Origin: Immundisolibacter sp.
GTDB taxonomy: Bacteria > Pseudomonadota > Gammaproteobacteria > Immundisolibacterales > Immundisolibacteraceae
Assembly (NCBI RefSeq): GCF_041601295.1
Contig: NZ_JBFIII010000022.1
Location: 1-34,024 of the forward strand
Direction of reading: 5' to 3'
Length of the DNA: 34,024 nucleotides
Part shown: piece after piece, positions 22,473-30,975 of the stretch
Layout: each line of letters opens with the position of its first letter
How positions within the stretch are numbered: the stretch's first letter is position 1
Position numbers and translations under genes: made by a program
The notes under the pieces: model-generated
Seen by the model: the letters and a program-made list of their open reading frames with translations, nothing else
Database searches by the model: none
What the model was told of the DNA's origin: nothing

Positions 22473-24080
22473 TCATCCCCGCGCAATGGCCCGCCCGGCG
22501 TAACGTCCGGTAAGGATGCAGCCGGCGAGGAAGGTGCCTTCCAGGGAGCGCTCGCCGCTGGCGCCACCACCCCCAAACCCGGCAGCTTCGCCTACCGCGT
22601 ACAGGCCCGGCATAGGGCTGCCGTCGGTTCCCAGCACCTGGCCCTGCAAGTTGGTCGCGACACCGCCCAGGCTCTTGCGACTGAGGATGAACTGGCGCAC
22701 CGCCACCAGCGGCATGGCAGCCGGGTCGCCAATCTTCTGGAAGTTGCACACTTTGGCGCGATCACCCCGCCACTGGCGCAGGCGTTCGATGCGTTGCAGC
22801 TGCGGGTCGGTGAAGTTGCCGGGGCCCTTGTCGATTTCGGCGTCGTAGGTGGTCATGGTCTGCTGCAGCACGTCGCCGGCAACATGGTCGTTACCGGCCA
22901 GGGCGTTCATCTTCGCCGCCAGTTCCCCGGCCGAGCTGCCAACGCACACGTCCTGCCCACATTCGTCCACCAGGTACTTGTAGGTGCGCTTGTTGCCGCC
23001 CAGGTTTTCCCACAGGAAACGCACGAAGCGCCGGTCGCGCAGGTAGGGGTTGTGTTCGGAGCCGGAGATCATGATCTCCTTGAGCACCATCTTCCTGTTC
23101 AGCAGCAGCCAGGAGTACTGCTCCTGCTGCTGGCTGACCGCCTGGCAGCAGTAGGTGGTATCGAAGGCGCCCATCAGCGGCGGGTCGAAGCGTCGACCCT
23201 GGTAGTTGAGCCACAGGGCCGAACGTGGCGGCAGCAGGCCCAGGCCGTGATCGGGTCGACGCGGCTTGGGGTGATGAATGCCGGTCGCGTAATTCCACAT
23301 CGGGCTCAGATCCCCGACCTGGCCGCCGATGGAGCGCACCTGATCGTGCAGCTGTCCGTCCGAGTACTGATGCGCGCCCACCAGAATGGTGGGCGGCGCG
23401 CTGCCCCAGGCCGCCGGCCACAGACTGCGCACCCGGTCGAGGTCCGCCCCGACGCCACCGGTGGCCACCACCGTGGCAGCTCCGGATATCTCGAAGGCTT
23501 CGCCCGATGGCTCGATCACGCCGTGGCAACCGGTGACAGCCGTGTCGGTGGTGATGAAACCCTGGACCTGGTGCCGGAACAGCAGGGTCAGGCGATCCTG
23601 GTGCGGCTTGAGCAGTTCGATCATGCGCGTGGCCAGTGTGTAGCCACCGCCCCACAGCAGGATGTAGCGCGCCACCGAGTTGCCGGCCTCGAACAGCCCC
23701 CGCTCGGCCCAGGTGACCACCGGCAAAAAACGCAGCCCCTTGCCGCGTAGCCAGTGGTAGACCTCGCCAGTACCTTCATGTGCGTAGGCTTTGGCCCAGG
23801 CGCGCGGCCAAAGCCGGTCTGCGCCCAGGCGGCTGTAGCGCAGCCAGTCTTCGAGCAGCAGCTCGGGCGTGTCCTGCAGGCCCATGCGTCGCTGTTCTGG
23901 GGTGTCCGCGAACACCATGCCGCCCAGGGCCTCGCGTGCCTGACCTCCGAATATCTCGCGTTCGGCCCGATCGACGATGATGACCCGACGCCCGGCTTCG
24001 AGCAGTTCGACCGCCGTGACGATGCCCGCCAGGCCACCGCCGATGATGACCGCATCCGCGCCCAATTGGTTGTCAGCCAC
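22473..24080 (-). CDS. FAD-dependent dehydrogenase (flavocytochrome c/ketosteroid-dehydrogenase-like)
   Basis: The protein has 535 aa from GTG 24080, with AAGGAGA upstream. The N-terminal dinucleotide fold is clear: AVIIGGGLAGIVTAVELLEAGRRV ending in the FAD-ribose acid of IIVDRAE. The C-terminal FAD loop reads GLYAVGEAAGFGGGGASGERSLEGTFL. A typical GG(Q/A) contact, FGGQAREALGG, occurs at residues ~44-54. The family (FAD_binding_2) includes 3-ketosteroid delta-1-dehydrogenase and fumarate-reductase-like enzymes. Its substrate is unknown. It is 51 nt downstream of a CoA ligase gene and about 90 nt upstream of the SDR, suggesting an alpha,beta-dehydrogenation step in a shared pathway. Confidence 0.85.
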   Translation of the reverse strand: MADNQLGADAVIIGGGLAGIVTAVELLEAGRRVIIVDRAEREIFGGQAREALGGMVFADTPEQRRMGLQDTPELLLEDWLRYSRLGADRLWPRAWAKAYAHEGTGEVYHWLRGKGLRFLPVVTWAERGLFEAGNSVARYILLWGGGYTLATRMIELLKPHQDRLTLLFRHQVQGFITTDTAVTGCHGVIEPSGEAFEISGAATVVATGGVGADLDRVRSLWPAAWGSAPPTILVGAHQYSDGQLHDQVRSIGGQVGDLSPMWNYATGIHHPKPRRPDHGLGLLPPRSALWLNYQGRRFDPPLMGAFDTTYCCQAVSQQQEQYSWLLLNRKMVLKEIMISGSEHNPYLRDRRFVRFLWENLGGNKRTYKYLVDECGQDVCVGSSAGELAAKMNALAGNDHVAGDVLQQTMTTYDAEIDKGPGNFTDPQLQRIERLRQWRGDRAKVCNFQKIGDPAAMPLVAVRQFILSRKSLGGVATNLQGQVLGTDGSPMPGLYAVGEAAGFGGGGASGERSLEGTFLAGCILTGRYAGRAIARG

Positions 24081-24131
24081 TGAAAAAAGTCTCCTTTGGG
24101 GGTATAGGGAAAATTGGAGTCCTTTGGATCG

Positions 24132-25691
24132 TCAAATCAATGCGCGCAAGGAACGCCGGCTGATCTTGCCCGTGGGGCCCTTGGGCAGTTCGCTCATGAA
24201 TTGATAGCGCCGCGGTCGCTGATAAGCCGACAGGTCGGTCGTCTGGACGTACGCGTCCAGCACGGCTTCGGTAATCGATTCCCGAGTCACTACAAAAGCG
24301 GTGACCGACTGCCCCCAGGTTTCGTCGGGCATACCGACCACGGCGACCTCGAGCACCGCCGGGTGGCTGAGGATGGCGCCCTCCACCGGAGCCGGCATGA
24401 TGTTGATGCCACCGGAGATGATCATGTCGTCCAGCCGCCCGCGGATATACAGAAACTGCTCCTCATCCATCACGCCCAGATCGCCCGAATGCCACCACGG
24501 ACCCTCGAAAACCTCGCGGGTCTTGGCCGGGTCTTCCCACATTTCGCTGGCCACACTCGGACCGCGAACGATGATTTCGCCCTCCTCGCCAGGCGGCAGC
24601 AAGTCCTGCGCGCGACCGCCCGGCACGATGACACGCACCTCGGAGTTAAGCAGCGGCTTGCCGATGCTCTCGATCTTGTCCTCGCGTAGCAGGTCCTTGG
24701 CGAACATCATGGTGCCGCCGCACAGGCCGGTCTCAGTGGTGCCATAGATGTTGATGATGTTGGGCGCCACCAGGCTGCGGATTTTGCCGAGCGTGCCCAA
24801 GTCGATGACCTCCCCGGCGAAGCCTGCCAACTGCACGCTGGCAAAGTCCTCGGCCGACACGTCGGCGCGAAATAGCATGCGCCAGATGGTCGGCAGCAAA
24901 ACGGCGATAGTGCACTGTTCCTGGCGCAGCATGTCGAGGTAGCCCTGCGGCGAGAACTGCGCCATGAACACCAGCTTGGCACCGACGTTTATCATCGGTA
25001 GCGCGCCATTCTGCCAGCCCATGAACGAGGTGCTGATCGGCACGATCTGCGCGCTGTGCGGTGTTGCCTGATAAATATAAACGCCACCCCGGGCGCCCTC
25101 CACCAGGCGGCGGTTGCGATGCACCACGCCCTTGGGAATGCCCGTGGTACCGGACGAAAGGCAGATCAGGGCGGTGTCGTCCTCGGAGACCGGGGGCGGT
25201 TCAAAATCCATCTCGTAGCCGGGCAGATCGTCCGGTATCACCGGGTCGCCGGTATTGCGAGCCAGGTCGGCCGGGGTGATCCCCGAGCGGGCCGTTACAT
25301 AGCCAGTGACCCAGGGCGTTTGGGGCCGCAGTTCGGCCACGCGCTGCGCCAGCGTGGCTTCGTAAACGAGGATGCGGGGCGACAAGCGGGCTAGAGTTTT
25401 AGCCAGGATGGGCGTCGATTCGCGCACGTGCAGTGCCACCGGGATTGCCCCCAGCTCGAACGCCGCAAACAATGCCACCACATGGTTGGCGGACGGCAAC
25501 ATCATCAAGGCCACCCGGTCACCCTTGCGCACCCCCAGGCCGTGGTAGAGCTTGGCGGTGCGCCGCACCTTGTCCAGTAACTCGGCGTAGCTGTACCGAA
25601 AGGATTCGTCCACCACTGCCGTGTGGTCCGGAAAAAAAGCCACCGTCCGGTGCAGGATCCCCCGCACGCTGTAGCCGTGGTCGTTTGGCAT
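24132..25691 (-). CDS. Acyl-CoA synthetase (AMP-forming), paralog of the 19893 gene
   Basis: The protein has 519 aa; AGGAGA precedes ATG 25691. Motifs: CLSSGTTGIPKGVVHRNR, YGTTETG, WWHSGDLGVMDEEQFLYIRGR followed by DDMIISGGINIMP, and LPKGPTGKISRRSLR with the catalytic lysine. It shares long blocks with the other ligase (VRKGDRVAL, GAIPVALHVRES, ISGGINI), so the two arose by duplication, but they lie in separate transcription units and may differ in substrate. First gene of the minus-strand unit ligase, FAD dehydrogenase, SDR. Confidence 0.92.
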   Translation of the reverse strand: MPNDHGYSVRGILHRTVAFFPDHTAVVDESFRYSYAELLDKVRRTAKLYHGLGVRKGDRVALMMLPSANHVVALFAAFELGAIPVALHVRESTPILAKTLARLSPRILVYEATLAQRVAELRPQTPWVTGYVTARSGITPADLARNTGDPVIPDDLPGYEMDFEPPPVSEDDTALICLSSGTTGIPKGVVHRNRRLVEGARGGVYIYQATPHSAQIVPISTSFMGWQNGALPMINVGAKLVFMAQFSPQGYLDMLRQEQCTIAVLLPTIWRMLFRADVSAEDFASVQLAGFAGEVIDLGTLGKIRSLVAPNIINIYGTTETGLCGGTMMFAKDLLREDKIESIGKPLLNSEVRVIVPGGRAQDLLPPGEEGEIIVRGPSVASEMWEDPAKTREVFEGPWWHSGDLGVMDEEQFLYIRGRLDDMIISGGINIMPAPVEGAILSHPAVLEVAVVGMPDETWGQSVTAFVVTRESITEAVLDAYVQTTDLSAYQRPRRYQFMSELPKGPTGKISRRSLRALI

Positions 25692-25914
25692 TTCGTCTCT
25701 CCTGTTAAGGCATCGCCCGGTATTTTTTTGTTGGCGCCCGGCAAGGCCCAGCGCTCGGACCCGAATCGATGGCCGATGGTGTCACCGCAGTACGCTACCG
25801 GGCAATCCTATCGGCACCTGTTGCTGGCCACGGGGATAACATTCCGGCCTCGCGCGGGGTCGGATTGCCGGGCAACCAACCAAGAAAGCACGCACTGAAC
25901 GGAGTAAAGATGCC

Positions 25915-27117
25915 ATGCCACGTGACACCATCCGCGGCAAGGTCGCCGTTGTCGGCATCGGCGAGACGGCCTATTACAAGCGGGGCCAGTCGCCGCACTC
26001 GGAATTCAAGCTGTGCCTGGATGCGATCCGTGCGGCTGCCCGCGACGCCGGAGTGGACGTCCGCGACATAGACGGCTTCAGCTCCTACAGCGACGATCGC
26101 AACGACGCCATGCGTATCTCCAGCGTGCTGGATCTGAAGGAACTGAACTACTGCGTCATGCAGTGGGGTGGGGGTGGGGGTGGCGTGATGGGCGCCATCG
26201 CCAACGGCGCCGCCGGCATCCTGGCCGGTTACTGCGACACGGTGGTGGTGCATCGGGCGTTGGCGCAGGGACAGTTCGGCCGCTTTGGCCAGGCCATGGC
26301 CATGCCGGTCGCGCCTGGCGAATGGGGCCATGTCATGCCCTACGGCGTACTTTCGGCGGCCCAGCTGTTTGGCATGCGCATTACCCGCTTCATGCACGAG
26401 CACGGAGTCCAGCAGTCGGCCTTGCGCGCGATTGCGCTGGCCTGCTACCAACACGCGCAGAACAACCCGCGTGCCGTCATGCATGGCAAGCCGTTGACGG
26501 CAGACCTGTACGACCAGTCCCGCTATATCACCGAGCCACTGCACCTGTACGACTGCTGTCAGGAGAACGACGGCGCCGCGGCATTGATCCTGGTCGCCGC
26601 CGAGCGGGCCCGCGAGTTCACTGACAAACCGGTCTACATCCTGGGCGCCGCGACCGGCTCCGCGCCCGCCCAGGGCGCCACGGCCGGCGGCATCAGTTAT
26701 CACAACGCTCCTGACTACGCGACCGCCAACTTCAAGACCCTGGCCCCGCGCGCCTACCGCATGGCCGGCATCGAACCGAACGACGTTGACGTGGTTCAGG
26801 CCTACGAGAATTTCAGCGGCGGCACGCTCATGGCTCTGGTCGAGCACGGCCTGTGCGAGCCGGACGCGATCAACCATTTCTTTGTGCCGGAGAATCTGAC
26901 CGCGCCGCACGGCAAGCTGCCACTGAACACCAGCGGTGGCAACCTCGCTGAGTGTTATATGCACGGCTTGGAACTGGCGATTGAGGGAGTACGGCAACTG
27001 CGTGGCGAGTCTTGCAACCAGGTCCAGAACGCCAGGATCGCACTGTGTATCGGTGGCCCACTGGTCGCGCCAGCCAGCACCATCATTTTTGGAACCGATG
27101 CGGGGACTAACCCATGA
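25915..27117 (+). CDS. Thiolase-like protein (SCPx/Ltp2-type, probable acyl-CoA retro-aldolase subunit)
   Basis: The protein has 400 aa; GGAGTAAAG precedes ATG 25915. A thiolase fold is recognisable (VAVVGIGETAYYKRG..., FVPENLTAPHGKLPLNTSGGN), but the nucleophilic-cysteine position carries a polyglycine stretch (QWGGGGGGVMG, about residues 83-93), so it is not a classical thiolase. Y297 (QAYENFSGG) and Y348 (AECYMHG) fall where Ltp2-type aldolases have functional tyrosines; this mapping is from memory of the family. Its ATGA-overlapping partner is a DUF35 protein, exactly the pair that forms side-chain retro-aldolases in steroid catabolism. Cleavage of a hydroxyacyl-CoA is therefore the best guess. 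Confidence 0.85.
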   Translation: MPRDTIRGKVAVVGIGETAYYKRGQSPHSEFKLCLDAIRAAARDAGVDVRDIDGFSSYSDDRNDAMRISSVLDLKELNYCVMQWGGGGGGVMGAIANGAAGILAGYCDTVVVHRALAQGQFGRFGQAMAMPVAPGEWGHVMPYGVLSAAQLFGMRITRFMHEHGVQQSALRAIALACYQHAQNNPRAVMHGKPLTADLYDQSRYITEPLHLYDCCQENDGAAALILVAAERAREFTDKPVYILGAATGSAPAQGATAGGISYHNAPDYATANFKTLAPRAYRMAGIEPNDVDVVQAYENFSGGTLMALVEHGLCEPDAINHFFVPENLTAPHGKLPLNTSGGNLAECYMHGLELAIEGVRQLRGESCNQVQNARIALCIGGPLVAPASTIIFGTDAGTNP

Positions 27118-27554
27118 CCGACGACACCTACCTGCCTCGCGGCTTGCCGGATCCGGTCCCCTCTCCGGAGGGTCTGGGTACCGAATACTGGGCCGCCACG
27201 CGCAACCACAAACTGGTGGTCCAGCGCTGCCAGGACTGCCGCACCTGGCAGTGGGGACCGGAGATCATCTGTCGCAGCTGCGGCGGCGAAAAACTGGGCT
27301 ACGAACAGGTCTCGGGGAAGGGCACCATCTTCAGCTGGCAACGCGCCTGGCATCCAGTGCATGCTTCCCTCAAGGACGCCATGCCGTATATCGTCGTCCT
27401 GGTGGAACTTGCTGACGCCGGCAAGGTACGCATGATCGGCAACCTGCTCGGCGATCGCGAGCAGCCCGTGCAGATCGGTGTTTCGGTCGAGGCCGTATTC
27501 GAAGACCACCCAGGCGACCACCCGTTCACCTTGGTGCAGTGGCGCAAAACCTAG
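27114..27554 (+). CDS. DUF35 (Zn-ribbon plus OB-fold) acyl-CoA-binding partner protein
   Basis: The protein has 146 aa. The rubredoxin-like zinc ribbon is intact: CQDCRTWQW...CRSCGGEKLGYE, with cysteines at about residues 38, 41, 52 and 55. The OB-fold follows (SGKGTIFSWQRAWHPVH..., YIVVLVELADAGKVRMIGNL, VSVEAVFED). DUF35 proteins pair with thiolase-like subunits, contributing substrate binding or activation (ChsH2-type). The start overlaps the thiolase-like stop, so the two are co-translated and likely form a heteromer. Confidence 0.9.
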   Translation: MTDDTYLPRGLPDPVPSPEGLGTEYWAATRNHKLVVQRCQDCRTWQWGPEIICRSCGGEKLGYEQVSGKGTIFSWQRAWHPVHASLKDAMPYIVVLVELADAGKVRMIGNLLGDREQPVQIGVSVEAVFEDHPGDHPFTLVQWRKT

Positions 27555-27621
27555 GCCGAAATAGCCCTCGCGGGCGAGTGTTAGCCGACCTGACGAGCCG
27601 GTCGAAGCCTCTGTGACCCGC

Positions 27622-28536
27622 CTATTTTCTGTCGAGGAAACGCAGGTCCGGCGTGGCGTTGCCTTCCGGGCCCCACTCGGCGACGCGGTTTGGCGTGAAC
27701 CAGGACACCAGCAGGCACTCGTCGTCCAGACAGGCCCCGGTGTGGGGCACCTGCGGGGGAATGATCAGCACCTGGCCTTTGGCAACATGGTGGGGCTTGC
27801 CCTCGATAATCATGTCCAGGCTGCCCTTGACGGCCAGCGCCACCTCTTCACCATGCACGTTGACCTTGCCAGGAAAATGCCCCCCGGCGGTGCGCACCAT
27901 GCGGGTGACCGACACGGTCACGTCATCCCCATGCCAGTGCTTGAAATAGAGTTGCCCCGGCACGATTTCGGTCAGCTCCTTCGTCACGTCGTTAAGCTTG
28001 AACAACACGCGCACCGGCGCGCCCTGATCCCCCTCCAGCGACGGCGCGGGTGCAGCAGCCGGGCTGCCACTGCCGGGAAAATACGGCGCACCGTCCTCGG
28101 CCTGGTATTCCGGCCGCGGCGGCGTAACCACGCTCAGGATGACGTTCTGGCTGTCGCCAAAGTCGCCGGAATGCTTCACTCCGGATTTGATCAACATGAC
28201 ATCGCCCGAGCGCAGAACATAGCTGCGGCCGAACTCATCTACCATGGTGCCGCCCCCGGCCAGCTGCACCCCGACCTCTGTGCCGTGGCTGTGCATGGCA
28301 GGGCGGGCGGCGTCCGGGTTTCCCGGCTCAATGCGAAACAGCGCCACGCTAAGGTTGGTACCGAACCAGTGGCGCATATATACGGTGTCGGGCACGACCT
28401 CGGTGAGGGCTTGCGTATCCATGTCGAGCACGCGCACTTCCCCGGGGTGGGTGCGCGGATCGACCGCTGGCGCCGCATCAACGGCATAACACGGTAGCGC
28501 CGCTGCCAAGATGGCAGCACAAAAGGTCTTGCGCAT
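27622..28536 (-). CDS. Secreted bicupin protein of unknown function
   Basis: The protein has 304 aa from ATG 28536, chosen for the AGGAGA 8 nt upstream and the signal peptide MRKTFCAAILAAALPCYAVDA. An upstream in-frame extension lacks these features. Two cupin domains are visible. Cupin 1 (about 60-140) has MHSHGTEVGVQLAGGG and GDVMLIKSGVKHSG; cupin 2 (about 190-280) has VNVHGEEVALAVKGS and GQVLIIPPQVPHTG. The first-motif pattern HxHxxE is reduced to HSHGTE and VHGEE, but each cupin keeps a second-motif His. A metal-dependent oxygenase or a periplasmic binding role are both possible. Confidence 0.8.
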   Translation of the reverse strand: MRKTFCAAILAAALPCYAVDAAPAVDPRTHPGEVRVLDMDTQALTEVVPDTVYMRHWFGTNLSVALFRIEPGNPDAARPAMHSHGTEVGVQLAGGGTMVDEFGRSYVLRSGDVMLIKSGVKHSGDFGDSQNVILSVVTPPRPEYQAEDGAPYFPGSGSPAAAPAPSLEGDQGAPVRVLFKLNDVTKELTEIVPGQLYFKHWHGDDVTVSVTRMVRTAGGHFPGKVNVHGEEVALAVKGSLDMIIEGKPHHVAKGQVLIIPPQVPHTGACLDDECLLVSWFTPNRVAEWGPEGNATPDLRFLDRK

Positions 28537-28590
28537 GATCGTTTCTCCTGAGGTTTTCGAGAGCCGGCGCCTCGCGCCGCGGACGCACCC

Positions 28591-29808
28591 TTGACGCATT
28601 TTGACGTCATCATCATCGGTGGCGGCGCCTCCGGCTTGATGTGTGCCTTGGCCGCTGGCCAACGTGGGCGCCGGGTGCTGGTGCTCGATAGTAGCAACAA
28701 GGTCGGCAAGAAAATTCTGATGTCCGGCGGTGGGCGCTGCAATTTCACCAATCTGCATATCGAGCCTGCCTGTTTCCTGTCGGCCAATTCGCAGTTTTGT
28801 ATTTCTGCACTGAATCGCTACACGCAATGGGACTTCATCGCGCTGGTGGAAAAGCACGGCATCGCCTTTCATGAACGCAAGCACGGCCAGCTTTTCTGTA
28901 ACGATTCCTCGAAAGCCATCCTGGGCATGCTGATCAGCGAGTGTGAACGGGCGAATGTCACGATCTGTGTGCTATGTGAAACGGATAAGGTCGAGGTAAT
29001 GAATACCTCCACTGGCAACAGCGGGGGACAGCGCAAGCGCTTCAAGCTGGCCACGAACAAAGGCGACTTCACGGCGGAGTCTTTGGTTATTGCCAGTGGC
29101 GGCCTTTCAATTCCGACCATGGGCGCCACCAGCTTTGCATACGACATCGCCCGGCAATTCGGCTTGAACGTACTGCCAACGCGCGCGGGATTGGTGCCGT
29201 TCATGTTTACCGAACCATTCAAGGCGGTGGCGAGCCGGTTATCTGGCGTAGCCATCGCGGTGGACCTGTGGAATGACCAACAATCTTTTCGTGAAAACGT
29301 GTTGTTTACGCACCGTGGCCTGAGCGGGCCAGCAGTCTTGCAGCTGTCGAACTATTGGCACCCGGGCGAAACCGTGTGCATGAACCTGTTTCCGGATGAG
29401 GACATGCCCACGTGGTTGAAAAAGCAGAAGAACAGACACCCGAGGTCACTACTACGCACACTACTGAGCGACCGCCTTACCCGGAGCCTGGCGCAGGAAC
29501 TACAAGGGCTGCTGTGGCCGATGCACGCGGAAATGGCTATTGGCGAGATACCCGACCGCGTGCTGGAAACTGTGGGGACTCATTTGAATGGATGGTCGCT
29601 AAAACCTTCGGGCACGGAGGGTTATCGCACTGCTGAAGTGACCTTGGGCGGCGTGGACACGACTGCGTTTTCTTCCAAAACCATGGAGTGCAGGACCCAG
29701 ACCGGGCTGTATTTTATTGGCGAAGCGATGGATGTCACCGGCTGGCTGGGTGGCTACAATTTTCAGTGGGCCTGGTCGTCGGGATATACCGCTGGCCAGT
29801 TCGTTTGA
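28591..29808 (+). CDS. HI0933/BaiN-family FAD/NAD(P)-dependent flavoprotein
   Basis: The protein has 405 aa from TTG 28591. The N-terminal FAD motif is DVIIIGGGASGLMCALAAGQRGRRV followed by LVLDSSNKVGKKILMSGGGRCNFTN, the hallmark of this family. Further signatures are VIASGGLSIPTMGATSFAYDIARQFG, PALVPF-like RAGLVPFMFTEPF, THRGLSGPAVLQLSNYW and the C-terminal TGLYFIGEAMDVTGWLGGYNFQWAWSSGYTAG. The family is widespread and poorly defined in function (aminoacetone oxidase-like, and bile-acid reductase BaiN). Base composition is visibly less GC-rich than flanking genes, hinting at separate ancestry. The 5' end diverges from the bicupin with a gap of only 54 nt. Confidence 0.88.
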   Translation: MTHFDVIIIGGGASGLMCALAAGQRGRRVLVLDSSNKVGKKILMSGGGRCNFTNLHIEPACFLSANSQFCISALNRYTQWDFIALVEKHGIAFHERKHGQLFCNDSSKAILGMLISECERANVTICVLCETDKVEVMNTSTGNSGGQRKRFKLATNKGDFTAESLVIASGGLSIPTMGATSFAYDIARQFGLNVLPTRAGLVPFMFTEPFKAVASRLSGVAIAVDLWNDQQSFRENVLFTHRGLSGPAVLQLSNYWHPGETVCMNLFPDEDMPTWLKKQKNRHPRSLLRTLLSDRLTRSLAQELQGLLWPMHAEMAIGEIPDRVLETVGTHLNGWSLKPSGTEGYRTAEVTLGGVDTTAFSSKTMECRTQTGLYFIGEAMDVTGWLGGYNFQWAWSSGYTAGQFV

Positions 29809-29871
29809 ACAGCATTGCCCCCAGCGACCCGCATTCACCCGGAACCTTCCGACTCATTAATAGAGGGCAAA

Positions 29872-30333
29872 ATGATCAATAACGATGTACTACGCAGCCT
29901 GCGCTACACGCTGAGCTTGAACGAGGCCCGGGTCGCCGACATCATCAAGCTGGCAGATTACGATGTCTCAGGCGACCAGATAGCCGCGTTTCTGGAAAGA
30001 GAGGGCGAGGCCAATTACCGGGAATGCAGCGATGAGGTGTTGGTGCATTTTCTCGACGGGCTGATTATTCACCGGCGAGGGAAGAGCGAAAAACCACGCT
30101 CGCAGCCCGATATAACGAATGTCACCAATAACGTTATCCTGAAAAAGTTACGCTTGGCATTCGAGTTAAAAGAAGAAGACATGCACCAGCTCATGGCGAT
30201 GGCGAGCTTCAAGGTGTCCAAACCGGAGTTGAATGCGCTGTTCCGCAAGGAAGGCCACAAGAACTATCGCCCGTGTGGTGATCAGTTTCTGCGGAACTTC
30301 CTCAAGGGCCTGACCCTGCGTATTCGCGGCTAG
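29872..30333 (+). CDS. DUF1456 (YehS-like) protein
   Basis: The protein has 153 aa from ATG 29872, which matches the family start MINNDVLRSLRY. It consists of two DUF1456 repeats: residues ~1-70 (NDVLRSLRYTLSLNEARVADI..., LVHFLDGLIIHRRG) and ~83-153 (NVILKKLRLAFELKEEDMHQL..., FLRNFLKGLTLRIRG). Function is unknown; the family is conserved in gammaproteobacteria as small cytosolic proteins. It is 63 nt downstream of the flavoprotein gene and shares its lower GC content. Confidence 0.9.
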   Translation: MINNDVLRSLRYTLSLNEARVADIIKLADYDVSGDQIAAFLEREGEANYRECSDEVLVHFLDGLIIHRRGKSEKPRSQPDITNVTNNVILKKLRLAFELKEEDMHQLMAMASFKVSKPELNALFRKEGHKNYRPCGDQFLRNFLKGLTLRIRG

Positions 30334-30482
30334 GGATTGCGTTCCGGGGAGCCGCTGATTTACTACAGCACTTCCCTGGGCACTGACGCCGCGCACGTCG
30401 GCGGCCGCTCGCCGCGGCTCATTGAACAACCGCCAAGTTAGCGCCGCTCCGCCGCCGCCTGCTTGCGCCATGCGCCATTGGT

Positions 30483-30552
30483 TCGTTCGTTGACACAAAT
30501 CATCCAAAAAAACAAACGATCGGTAACCTGATGGCAAATTGCTCCGTATAAT
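30483..30552 (+). promoter_or_regulatory. Candidate promoter and operator for the ferredoxin-P450 genes
   Basis: A consensus -10 (TATAAT, 30547-30552) lies 57 nt before the ferredoxin start, with a poor -35 at correct spacing (TAACCT, 30524-30529). Upstream is an imperfect inverted repeat, TCGTTCGTT (30483-30491) with AACAAACGA (30511-30519), which could bind a regulator. A perfect TTGACA (30490-30495) is too far from the -10 to serve it. Confidence 0.4.
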
Positions 30553-30609
30553 CGCGCTGGCGGATCACCCCGAAGCACACGACCAGGCGCAAGGAGGCGC
30601 GGCTCAGCA

Positions 30610-30930
30610 ATGACCAAAGTGACTTTTATCGAGGCCAACGGGACTGCGCACGAGGTTGAGGCCCGCAACGGGCGCTCGCTGATGCAGGCGGCGGTACAGA
30701 ACGCCGTGCCAGGGATCGATGCCGATTGCGGTGGCCAGTGCCTGTGTGCGACCTGCCACATCATCCTGAACGACGATTGGTACGCGAAGCTGGGCGGCCC
30801 CGGTCCGGACGAGACCGAAATGCTGAACCCCACTCCGGAGCTCACACCAACCTCACGCCTGTCTTGCCAGATCGAGGTCAGCGACGCACTCGAAGGGCTG
30901 GTGGTGCGGTTGCCTGCATTCCAGATGTAG
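30610..30930 (+). CDS. [2Fe-2S] ferredoxin (adrenodoxin/putidaredoxin type)
   Basis: The protein has 106 aa. The cluster ligands match C-x5-C-x2-C...C: DCGGQCLCATCH followed by a late Cys in RLSCQIE. The opening MTKVTFIEANGTAHEV and the ending LEGLVVRLPAFQM are typical for P450 redox partners. It delivers electrons to P450s, here most likely the two CYP153-like enzymes directly downstream. It needs a ferredoxin reductase, which is not found in this window. AAGGAGG lies 9 nt before the ATG. Confidence 0.93.
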   Translation: MTKVTFIEANGTAHEVEARNGRSLMQAAVQNAVPGIDADCGGQCLCATCHIILNDDWYAKLGGPGPDETEMLNPTPELTPTSRLSCQIEVSDALEGLVVRLPAFQM

Positions 30931-30975
30931 GCGAGTCGAACCGTTGCCCGGTACTCACTTACGGAGGAGAGAGCC

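Noticed and set aside
30490..30495. TTGACA as -35 of the ferredoxin promoter
   Set aside because: It is 51 nt upstream of TATAAT, far beyond the 16-18 nt spacing, and no -10 is found at the right distance from it.
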